Assembly (NCBI RefSeq): GCF_032854445.1
Contig: NW_027018065.1
Coordinates: 32,454-96,453 of the forward strand
DNA from: Liolophura sinensis
Lineage: Eukaryota > Mollusca > Polyplacophora > Chitonida > Chitonidae
Length of the DNA: 64,000 nucleotides
Reading direction: 5' to 3'
Shown here piece after piece: positions 26,477 through 37,314 of this stretch. Numbering within the stretch: position 1 is the first letter of the stretch; each line of letters opens with the position of its first letter. The notes beneath the pieces are model-generated. The model ran no database searches. It saw only the letters and a program-made list of their open reading frames with translations, and had not been told where the DNA came from. Made by a program: the position numbers and the translations under genes.

Positions 26477-26559
26477 ACGTCGGATTAGCCTCTTACCAGC
26501 AGCACTGGAACAGTTTTTCCACTTTTGCACTTTTACCTGATCTTTTTGTTAATTGAAAT

Positions 26560-26584
26560 CGGCTACTAGTAAATTCATTACTAT
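26560..26584. other. Deletion-substitution in the same rearranged unit
   Basis: Where other units read GGCTACACTGTACTCTGTAC followed by AATCGCGACTGG and TCATTACTAT, this one reads GGCTAC, then TAGTAAAT, then TCATTACTAT. This is a net loss of 18 bp and removes the TGTAC/GTACA dyad and the TCGCGA site. With the 14-bp insertion upstream it makes the unit 545 bp. Confidence 0.9.
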
Positions 26585-28801
26585 ATTCAACTTTTGACTA
26601 TAAGTTATGTGCCCTTCGGTAGCCCAGAAGACCTGAAATCTTTGGGCTAAGCCCATTTAACTCACCCAGCAATTGTCTTACTTCTAAGTGCAAGACAATC
26701 TCAATGTCTTTATCTACGTGTAGAAAAACCACACCATTTGTACATAAAAAACACAAGGTACTTGATACAGTCTGCTGTAAAAAGTACAACTAAACACTGA
26801 CCCACATTTATAAGGTGCCAAAAGATGCGGAATTGGGCCAGGCATCGGCAGCTGTTAAAAAATTGCAAATATCACTGGTTTCCATGGAGTAAGAGCCGTT
26901 GCTGGGCACGTGATTATGACATCAATATTCATTGATTTGTCGCTACAGCCAAAATTATTGGTCGGAGAGCAACGCGGTTTGCACCATTCGATTTCTCGTC
27001 ACAAAATACGTCGGATTAGACTCTTATCAACAGCACTGGAACAGTTTTTCCACTTTTGCATTTTTGCCTGGTCTTTTTGTTAATTGAAATCGGCTACACT
27101 GTACTATGTACAATCGCGAGTGGTCATTACTATATTTAACTTTTGACTATAAGTTATGTGCCCTTCGGTAGCCCAGAAGACTTGAAATCTTTGGGCTAAG
27201 CCCATTTAACTCACCCAGCAATTGCCTTACTTCTAAGTGCAAGACAATCTCAATGTCTTTATCTACGTGTAGAAAAACCACACCATTTGTACATGAAAAA
27301 CACAAGGTACTTGATACAGTCTGCTATAAAAAGTACAATTGAACACTGACTCACTTCAGTAAGGTGCCAAAAGATGCGGAATTGAGCCAGGCATCGGCAG
27401 CTGTTGAAAAATTGCAAATTTCCCTGGTTTCCATGGAGTAAGAGCCGTTGCTGGGCACGTGATTATAACATAAATGATCATTCAATTGTCACTACAGCCA
27501 AAAGTATTGGTCGGAGAGCAACGCGGTTTGCACCATTCGATTTCTCGTCACAAAATACGTCGGATTAGCCTCTTACCAGCAGCACTGGAACAGTTTTTCC
27601 ACTGTTGCATTTTTACCGGGTCGTTTTGTTAATTGAAATCGGCTACACTGTACTCTGTACAATCGCGAATGGTGATTACTATATTCAACTTTTGACTATA
27701 AGTTATGTGCCCTTCGGTAGCCCAGAAGACCTGAAATCTTTGGGCCAAGCCCATTTAACTCACCCAGCAATTGTCTTACTTCTAAGTGCAAGACAATCTC
27801 AATGTCTTTACCTAAGTGTAGAAAAACCACACCATTTGTACGTGAAAAACACAAGGTACTTGATACAGTCTGCTGTAAAAAGTTACAACTGACCACAGAC
27901 CCACATGAATAAGGTGCCAAAAGATGCGGAATTGAGCCAGGCATCGGCAGCTGTTGAAAAATTGCAAATTTCCCTGGTTTCCATGGAGTAAGAGCCGTTG
28001 CTGGGCAGGTGATTATGACATAAATGATCATTCAATTGTCGCTACAGCCAAAAGTATTGGTCTGAGAGCAACGCGGATTACACCATTCGATTTCTCGTCA
28101 CAAAATGCGTCGGATTAGTCTCTTACCAGCAGCACTGGAACAGGTTTTCCACTTTTGCATTTTTGCCTGGTCTTTTTGTTAATTGAAATCGGCTACACTG
28201 TACTCTGTACAATCGCGACTGGTCATTACTATATTCAACTTTTGACTATAAGTTATGTGCCCTTCGGTAGCCCAGAAGACCTAAAATCTTTGGGCTCAGC
28301 CCATTTAACTCACCCAGCAATTGTCTTACTTCTAAGTGCAAGACAATCTCAATGTCTTTATCTACGTGTAGAAAAACCACACCATTTGTACATAAAAAAC
28401 ACAAGGTACTTGATACAGTCTGCTGTAAAAAGTACAACTAAACACTGACCCACATTTATAAGGTGCCAAAAGATGCGGAATTGGGCCAGGCATCGGCAGC
28501 TGTTAAAAAATTGCAAATATCCCTGGTTTCCATGGAGTAAGAGCCGTTGCTGGGCACGTGATTATGACATCAATATTCATTGATTTGTCGCTACAGCCAA
28601 AAGTATTGGTCGGAGAGCAACGCGGTTTGCACCATTCGATTTCTCGTCACAAAATACGTCGGATTAGCCTCTTACCAGCAGCACTGGAACAGTTTTTCCA
28701 CTTTTGCATTTTTGCCTGGTCTTTTTGTTAATTGAAATCGGCTACACTGTACTATGTACAATCGCGAGGGGTCATTACTATATTTAACTTTTGACTATAA
28801 G

Positions 28802-29307
28802 TTATGTGCCCTTCGGTAGCCCAGAAGACGTCAAATCTTTGGGCCAAGACAATCTCAATGTCTTTATCTACGTGTAGAAAAACCACACCATTTGTACGTG
28901 AAAAACACAAGGTACTTGATACAGTCTGCTGTAAAAAGTACAACTAAACACTGACCCACATTTATAAGGTGCCAAAAGATGCGGACTTGGGCCAGGCATC
29001 GGCAGCTGTTAAAAAATTGCAAATATCCCTGGTTTCCATGGAGTAAGAGCCGTTGCTGGGCACGTGATTATGACATCAATGATCATTGGATTGTCGCTAC
29101 AGCCAAAAGTATTGGTCGGAGAGCAACGCGGTTTGCACCATTCGATTTCTCGTCACAAAATACGTCGGATTAGCCTCTTACCAGCAGCACTGGAACAGTT
29201 TTTCCACTTTTGCATTTTTGCCTGGTCTTTTTGTTAATTGAAATCGGCTGCACTGTACTTTGTACAATCGCGACTGGTCATTACTATATTCAACTTTTGA
29301 CTATAAG
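28802..29307. repeat. 506-bp unit with a 43-bp microhomology deletion
   Basis: At 28841-28850 the sequence reads GGGCCAAGACAATC. In other units GGGCCAAGCCC and AGTCCAAGAC are 43 bp apart, and the missing 43 bp lie exactly between the two CCAAG copies. The deletion fits replication slippage or end joining at a 5-bp microhomology. It removes the GCCCA arm of the palindrome and the CAATTG site. Confidence 0.92.
29077..29088. repeat. Perfect 12-bp palindrome, intermediate of two dyad alleles
   Basis: CAATGATCATTG is its own reverse complement. It lies where A and B units have ATGATCAT and most C units have ATCAAT-ATTC-ATTGAT. It combines the outer arms of the C form with the centre of the A/B form. 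A near relative, CAGTGATCATTG, is at 14200-14211. Confidence 0.85.
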
Positions 29308-32300
29308 TTATGTGCCCTTCGGTAGCCCAGAAGACGTCAAATCTTTCGGCTAAGCCCATTTAACTCACCCAGCAATTGTCTTACTTCTAAGTGCAAGACA
29401 ATGTCAATGTCTTTATCTACGTGTAGAAAAACCACACCATTTGTACGTGAAAAACACAAGGTACTTGATACAGTCTGCTGTAAAAAGTACAACTAAACAC
29501 TGACCCACTTCAGTAAGGTGCCAAAAGATGCGGAATTGAGCCAGGCATCGGCAGCTGTTAAAAAATTGTAAATTTCCCTGGTTTCCATGGAGTAAGAGCC
29601 GTTGCTGGGCACGTGATTATGACATAAATGATCATTCAATTGTCGCTACTGGCAAAAGTATTGGTCGGAGAGCAACGCGGTTTGCACCATTCGATTTGTC
29701 GTCACAAAATACGTCGGATTAGCCTCTTACCAGCAGCACTGGAACAATTTTACCAATTTTGCATTTTTGCCTGGTCTTTTTGTTAATTGAAATCGGCTAC
29801 ACTGTACTCTGTACAATCGCGACTGGTCATTACTATATTCAACTTTTGACTATAAGTTATGTGCCCTTCGGTAGCCCAGAAGACGTCAAATCTTTGGGCT
29901 AAGCCCATTTAACTCACCCAGCAATTGTCTTACTTCTAAGTGCAAGACAATCTCAATGTCTTTATCTACGTGTAGAAAAACCACACCATTTGTACGTGAA
30001 AAACACAAGGTACTTGATACAGTCTGCTGTAAAAAGTTACAACTGACCACAGACCCACATGAATAAGGTGCCAAAAGATGCGGAATTGAGCCAGGCATCG
30101 GCAGCTGTTGAAAAATTGCAAATTTCCCTGGTTTCCATGGAGTAAGAGCCGTTGCTGGGCAGGTGATTATGACATAAATGATCATTCAATTGTCGCTACA
30201 GCCAAACGTGTTGGTCTGAGAGCAACGCGGATTACACCATTCGATTTCTCGTCACAAAATACGTCGGATTAGTCTCTTACCAGCAGCACTGGAACAGGTT
30301 TTCCACTTTTGCATTTTTGCCTGGTCTTTTTGTTAATTGAAATCGGCTACACTGTATTATGTACAATCGCGAGGGGTCATTACTATATTTAACTTTTGAC
30401 TATAAGTTATGTGCCCTTCGGTAGCCCAGAAGACGTCAAATCTTTGGGCTAAGCCCATTTAACTCACCCAGCAAGTGTCTTACTTCTAAGTCCAAGACAA
30501 TCTCAATGTCTTTATCTACGTGTAGAAAAACCCACACCATTTGTACGTGAAAAACACAAGGTACTTGATACAGTCTGCTGTAAAAAGTACAACTGACCAC
30601 AGACCCACATGAATAAGGTGCCAAAAGATGCGGAATTGAGCCAGGTATCGGCAGCTGTTGAAAAATTGCAAATTTCCCTGGTTTCCATGGAGTAAGAGCC
30701 GTTGCTGGGCACGTGATTATGACATAAATGATCATTCAATTGTCACTACAGCCAAACGTATTGGTCGGACAGCAACGCGGTTTGCACCATTCGATTTCTC
30801 GTCACAAAATACGTCGGATTAGCCTCTTACCAGCAGCACTGGAACAGTTTTTCCACTTTTGCATTTTTGCCTGGTCTTTTTGTTAATTGAAATCGGCTAC
30901 ACTGTACTCTGTACAATCGCGACTGGTCATTACTATATTCAACTTTTGACTATAAGTTATGTGCCCTTCGGTAGCCCAGAAGATCTGAAATCTTTGGGCT
31001 AAGCCCATTTAACTCACCCAGCAATTGTCTTACTTCTAAGTGCAAGACAATCTCAATGTCTTTATCTACGTGTAGAAAAACCACACCATTTGTACGTGAA
31101 AAACACAAGGTACTTGATACAGTCTGCTGTAAAAAGTACAACTAAACACTGACCCACTTCAGTAAGGTGCCAAAAGATGCGGAATTGAGCCAGGCATCGG
31201 CAGCTGTTAAAAAATTGTAAAGTTCCCTGGTTTCCATGGAGTAAGAGCCGTTGCTGGGCAGGTGATTATGACATAAATGATCATTCAATTGTCGCTACAG
31301 CCAAAAGTATTGGTCGGAGAGCAACGCGGTTTGCACCATTCGATTTCTCGTCACAAAATACGTCGGATTAGCCTCTTTCCAGCAGCACTGAAACAGTTTT
31401 TCCACTTTTGCATTTTTACCTGGTCTTTTTGTTAATTGAAATCGGCTACACTGTACTCTGTACAATCGCGACTGGTCATTACTATATTCAACTTTTGACT
31501 ATAAGTTATGTGCCCTTCGGTAGCCCAGAAGACCTGAAATCTTTGGGCTAAGCCCATTTAACTCACCCAGCAATTGCCTTACTTCTAAGTGCAAGACAAT
31601 CTCAATGTCTTTATCTACGTGTAGAAAAACCACACCATTTGTACATGAAAAACACAAGGTACTTGATACAGTCTGCTGTAAAAAGTACAACTGAACACTG
31701 ACTCACTTCAGTAAGGTGCCAAAAGATGCGGAATTGAGCCAGGCATCGGCAGCTGTTGAAAAATTGCAAATTTCCCTGGTTTCCATGGAGTAAGAGCCGT
31801 TGCTGTGCACGTGATTATGACATAAATGATCATTCAATTGTCACTACAGCCAAAAGTATTGGTCGGAGAGCAACGCGGTTTGCACCATTCGATCTCTCGT
31901 CACAAAATACGTCGGATTAGCCTCTTACCAGCAGCACTGGAACAGTTTTTCCACTTTTGCATTTTTACCTGGTCTTTTTGTTAATTGAAATCGGCTACAC
32001 TGTACTCTGTACAATCGCGACTGGTCATTACTATATTCAACTTTTGACTATAAGTTATGTGCCCTTCGGTAGCCCAGAAGACCTGAAATCTTTGGGCCAA
32101 GCCCATTTAACTCACCCAGCAATTGTCTTACTTCTAAGTCTAAGACAATCTCAATGTCTTTATCTACGTGTAGAAAAACCACACCATTTGTACGTGAAAA
32201 ACACAAGGTACTTGATACAGTCTGCTGTAAAAAGTACAACTGACCACAGACCCACATGAAAAAGGTGCCAAAAGATGCGGAATTGAGCCAGGCATCGGCA

Positions 32301-33603
32301 GCTGTTGAAAAATTGCAAATTTCCCTGGTTTCCATGGAGTAAGAGCCGTTGCTGGGCACGTGATTATGACATAAATGATCATTCAATTGTCGCTACAGCC
32401 AAACGTATTGGTCGGAGAGCAACGCGGATTGCACCATTCGATTTCTCGTCACAAAATACGTCGGATTAGCCTCTTACCAGCAGCACTGGAACAATTTTTC
32501 CAATTTTGCATTTTTGCCTGGTCTTTTTGTTAATTGAAATCGGCTACACTGTACTCTGTACAATCGCGACTGGTCATTACTATATTCAACTTTTGACTAT
32601 AAGTTATGTGCCCTTCGGTAGCCCAGAAGACGTCAAATCTTTGGGCTAAGCCCATTTAACTCACCCAGCAATTGTCTTACTTCTAAGTCCAAGACAATCT
32701 CAATGTCTTTATCTACGTGTAGAAAAACCACACCATTTGTACGTGAAAAACACAAGGTACTTGATACAGTCTGCTGTAAAAAGTACAACTAAACACTGAC
32801 CCACATTTATAAGGTGCCAAAAGATGTGGAATTGGGCCAGGCATCGGCAGCTGTTAAAAAATTGCAAATATCACTGGTTTCCATGGAGTAAGAGCCGTTG
32901 CTGGGCACGTGATTATGACATCAATATTCATTGATTTGTCGCTACAGCCAAAAGTATTGGTCGGAGAGCAACGCGGTTTGCACCATTCGATTTCTCGTCA
33001 CAAAATACGTCGGATTAGCCTCTTATCAGCAGCACTGGAACAGTTTTTCCACTTTTGCATTTTTGCCTGGTCTTTTTGTTAATTGAAATCGGCTACACTG
33101 TACTATGTACAATCGCGAGTGGTCATTACTATATTTAACTTTTGATTATAAGTTATGTGCCCTTCGGTAGCCCAAAAGACGTCAAATCTTTGGGCTAAGC
33201 CCATTTAATTCACCCAGCAATTGTCTTACTTCTAAGTGCAAGACAATCTCAATGTCTTTATCTACGTGTAGAAAAACCACACCATTTGTACATGAAAAAC
33301 ACAAGGTACTTGATACAGTCTGCTGTAAAAAGTACAACTGAACACTGACTCACTTTAGTAAGGTGCCAAAAGATGCGGAATTGAGCCAGGCATCGGCAGC
33401 TGTTGAAAAATTGCAAATTTCCCTGGTTTCCATGGAGTAAGAGCCGTTGCTGGGCACGTGATTATGACATAAATGATCATTCAATTGTCACTACAGCCAA
33501 ACGTATTGGTCTGAGAGCAACGCGGATTACACCATTCGATTTCTCGTCACAAAATACGTCGGATTAGTCTCTTACCAGCAGCACTGGAACAGGTTTTCCA
33601 CTT

Positions 33604-34116
33604 TTGCATTTTTGCGTGGTCTTTTTGTTAATTGAAATCGGCTACACTGTACTCTGTACAATCGCGACTGGTCATTACTATATTCAACTTTTGACTATAA
33701 GTTATGTGCCCTTCGGTAGCCCAGAAGACCTGAAATCTTTGGGCCAAGCCCATTTAACTCACCCAGCAATTGTCTTACTTCTAAGTGCAAGACAATCTCA
33801 ATGTCTTTATCTACGTGTAGAAAAACCACACCATTTGTACATAAAAAACACAAGGTACTTGATACAGTCTGCTGTAAAAAGTACAACTGACCACAGACCC
33901 ACATTTATAAGGTGCCAAAAGATGCGGAATTGGGCCAGGTATCGGCAGCTGTTAAAAAATTGCAAATTTCCCTGGTTTCCATGGAGTAAGAGCCGTTGCT
34001 GTGCACGTGATTATGACATAAATGATCATTCAATTGTCGCTACAGGCAAAAGTATTTTTCGGAGTGAAACGCGGTTTGCACCATTCGATTTGTCGTCACA
34101 AAATACGTCGGATTAG
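33604..34116 (+). other. Longest plus-strand ORF, 170 codons, from loss of two stops (probably not a gene)
   Basis: The plus frame of most units is cut by TAG in CGGATTAGCC, TAA in GGGCTAAGCCC and TGA just after the AAGTACAAC stretch. This B/C hybrid has GGGCCAAG in place of the TAA and ACATTTATAAGG in place of ACATGAATAAGG, so two stops vanish and two ORFs fuse. A 164-codon ORF at 34501-34995 arises similarly, through CGGATTTGC in place of CGGATTAGC. No family is recognisable. Confidence 0.1.
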
Positions 34117-35897
34117 CCTCTTACCAGCAGCACTGGAACAATTTTTCCAATTTTGCGTTTTTGCCTGGTCTTTTTGTTAATTGAAATCGGCTACACTGTA
34201 CTCTGTACAATCGCGACTGGTCATTACTATATTCAACTTTTGACTATAAGTTATGTGCCCTTCGGTAGCCCAGAAGACGTCAAATCTTTGGGCTAAGCCC
34301 ATTTAACTCACCCAGCAATTGCCTTACTTCTAAGTGCAAGACAATCTCAATGTCTTTATCTACGTGTAGAAAAACCACACCATTTGTACATGAAAAACAC
34401 AAGGTACTTGATACAGTCTGCTGTAAAAAGTACAACTGAACACTGACCCACTTCAGTAAGGTGCCAAAACATGCGGAATTGAGCCAGGCATCGGCAGCTG
34501 TTGAAAAATTGCAAATTTCCCTGGTTTCCATGGAGTAAGAGCCGTTGCTGGGCACGTGATTATGACATAAATGATCATTCAATTGTCGCTACAGCCAAAA
34601 GTATTGGTCGGAGAGCAACGCGGTTTACACCATTCGATTTCTCGTCACAAAATACGTCGGATTTGCATTTTACCAGCAGCACTGGAACAGTTTTTCCACT
34701 TTTGCATTTTTGCCTGGTCTTTTTGTTAATTGAAATCGGCTACACTGTACTCTGTACAATCGCGAGTGGTCATTACTATATTCAACTTTTGACTATAAGT
34801 TATGTGCCCTTCGGTAGCCCAGAAGACGTGAAATCTTTGGGCCAAGCCCATTTAACTCACCCAGCAATTGTCTTACTTCTAAGTGCAAGAAAATCTCAAT
34901 GTCTTTATCTACGTGTAGAAAAACCACACCATTTGTACGTGAAAAACACAAGGTACTTGATACAGTCTGCTGTAAAAAGTACAACTGAACACTGACCCAC
35001 TTCAGTAAGGTGCCAAAAGATGCGGAATTGAGCCAGGCATCGGCAGCTGTTGAAAAATTGCAAATTTCCCTGGTTTCCATGGAGTAAGAGCCGTTGCTGT
35101 GCACGTGATTATGACATAAATGATCATTCAATTGTCACTACAGCCAAACGTATTGGTCGGAGAGCAACGCGGTTTGCACCATTCGATTTCTCGTTACAAA
35201 ATACGTCGGATTAGCCTCTTACCAGCAGCACTGGAACAGTTTTTCCACTTTTGCATTTTTACCTGGTCTTTTTGTTAATTGAAATCGGCTACACTGTACT
35301 CTGTACAATCGCGACTGGTCATTACTATATTCAACTTTTGACTATAAGTTATGTGCCCTTCGGTAGCCCAGAAGACGTCAAATCTTTGGGCTAAGCCCAT
35401 TTAACTCACCCAGCAATTGTCTTACTTCTAAGTCCAAGACAATCTCAATGTCTTTATCTACGTGTAGAAAAACCACACCATTTGTACATAAAAAACACAA
35501 GGTACTTGATACAGTCTGCTGTAAAAAGTACAACTGACCACAGACCCACATTTATAAGGTGCCAAAAGATGCGGAACTGGGCCAGGTATCGGCAGCTGTT
35601 GAAAAATTGCCAATTTCCCTGGTTTCCATGGAGTAAGAGCCGTTGCTGTGCACGTGATTATGACATAAATGATCATTCAATTGTCGCTACAGGCAAAAGT
35701 ATTTTTCGGAGTGAAACGCGGTTTGCACCATTCGATTTGTCGTCACAAAATACGTCGGATTAGCCTCTTACCAGCAGCACTGGAACAGTTTTTCCAATTT
35801 TGCGTTTTTGCCTGGTCTTTTTGTTAATTGAAATCGGCTACACTGTACTCTGTACAATCGCGACTGGTCATTACTATATTCAACTTTTGACTATAAG

Positions 35898-36216
35898 TTA
35901 TGTGCCCTTCGGTAGCCCAGAAGACGTGAAATCTTTGGGCTAAGCCCATTCAACTCACCCAGCAATTGCCTTACTTCTAAGTGCAAGACAATCTCAATGT
36001 CTTTATCTACGTGTAGAAAAACCACACCATTTGTACGTGAGAAACACAAGGTACTTGATACAGTCTGCTGTAAAAAGTACAACTGAACACTGACCCACTT
36101 CAGTAAGGTGCCAAAAGATGCGGAATTGAGCCAGGCATCGGCAGCTGTTGAAAAATTTTTGTTTTTTCATGTACAATCGCGAGTTGTCATTACTATATTT
36201 AACTTTTGACTATAAG
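35898..36216. repeat. 319-bp unit with a 230-bp deletion and filler
   Basis: The unit is normal up to GTTGAAAAATT (ending about 36157). It then has TTTGTTTTTTC (about 36158-36168) and resumes at ATGTACAATCGCGAG, the late part of a C-like unit. The filler may partly come from the CTTTTTGTTAATTG stretch in the deleted interval, which would mean two template jumps. The deletion removes TCCATGGA, CACGTG and ATGATCAT. Confidence 0.88.
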
Positions 36217-37314
36217 TTATGTGCCCTTCGGTAGACCAGAAGACGTCAAATCTTTGGGCTAAGCCCATTTAACTCACCCAGCAATTGTCTTACTTCTAAG
36301 TGCAAGACAATCTCAATGTCTTTATCTACGTATAGAAAAACCACACCATTTGTACGTGAAAAACACAAGGTACTTGATACAGTCTGCTGTAAAAAGTACA
36401 ACTAAACACTGACCCACATTTATAAGGTGCCAAAAGATGCGGAATTGGGCCAGGCATCGGCAGCTGTTAAAAAATTGCAAATATCCCTGGTTTCCATGGA
36501 GTAAGAGCCGTTGCTGGGCACATGATTATGACATCAATATTCATTGATTTGTCGCTACAGCCAAAAGTATTGTTCGGAGAGCAACGCGGTTTGCACCATT
36601 CGATTTCTCGTCACAAAATACGTCGGATTAGCCTCTTTCCAGCAGCACTGGAACAGTTTTTCCACTTTTGCATTTTTACCTGGTCTTTTTGTTAATTGAA
36701 ATCGGCTACACTGTACTCTGTACAATCGCGACTGGTCATTACTATATTCAACTTTTGACTATAAGTTATGTGCCCTTCGGTAGCCCAGAAGACCTGAAAT
36801 CTTTGGGCTAAGCCCATTTAACTCACCCAGCAATTGTCTTACTTCTAAGTCTAAGACAATCTCAATGTCTTTATCTACGTGTAGAAAAACCACACCATTT
36901 GTACGTGAAAAACACAAGGTACTTGATACAGTCTGCTGTAAAAAGTACAACTGACCACAGACCCACATTTATAAGGTGCCAAAAGATGCGGAATTGAGCC
37001 AGGCATCGGCAGCTGTTGAAAAATTGCAAATTTCCCTGGTTTCCATGGAGTAAGAGCCGTTGCTGGGCACGTGATTATGACATAAATGATTATTCAATTG
37101 TCACTACAGCCAAACGTATTGGTCGGAGAGCAACGCGGATTGCACCATTCGATTTCTCGTCACAAAATACGTCGGATTAGCCTCTTACCAGCAGCACTGG
37201 AACAATTTTTCCAATTTTGCATTTTTGCCTGGTCTTTTTGTTAATTGAAATCGGCTACACTGTACTCTGTACAATCGCGACTGGTCATTACTATATTCAA
37301 CTTTTGACTATAAG

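Larger units (their letters stand above)
16626..26604. repeat. Array block 4: 18 full units after the third truncated unit
   Basis: Unit starts and types: 16626 truncated, 16732 C, 17274 A, 17822 B, 18374 A, 18923 A, 19472 C, 20021 B, 20571 A, 21120 A, 21669 C, 22218 B, 22767 C, 23317 A, 23866 C, 24414 B, 24963 A, 25512 B, 26060 A (rearranged). Units 17822 and 18374 hold a cluster of single-base indels (CACTCCAGC at 17880, TTTCCCATGG at 18097, CAGGGCAAAAG at 18166, GGTAGGCCC at 18389). Unit 23866 resembles 13884 closely, including GACTTGAAATC and a shortened A-run in GTTAAAA. No gene is supported here. Confidence 0.9.
26605..37314. repeat. Array block 5: 20 units with two internal deletions
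   Basis: Unit starts and types: 26605 C, 27154 A, 27703 B, 28253 C, 28802 C (506 bp), 29308 A, 29857 B, 30407 B, 30957 A, 31506 A, 32055 B, 32604 C, 33153 A, 33702 B/C hybrid, 34251 A, 34800 A, 35349 B/C hybrid, 35898 A (319 bp), 36217 C, 36766 B/C hybrid. Units 27703 and 29857 carry an inherited extra T (AGTTACAAC), also found at 42804, 45001 and 49396. Units 33702 and 35349, three units apart, share the rare AGTATTTTTCGGAGTGAAAC. No gene is supported here. Confidence 0.9.
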
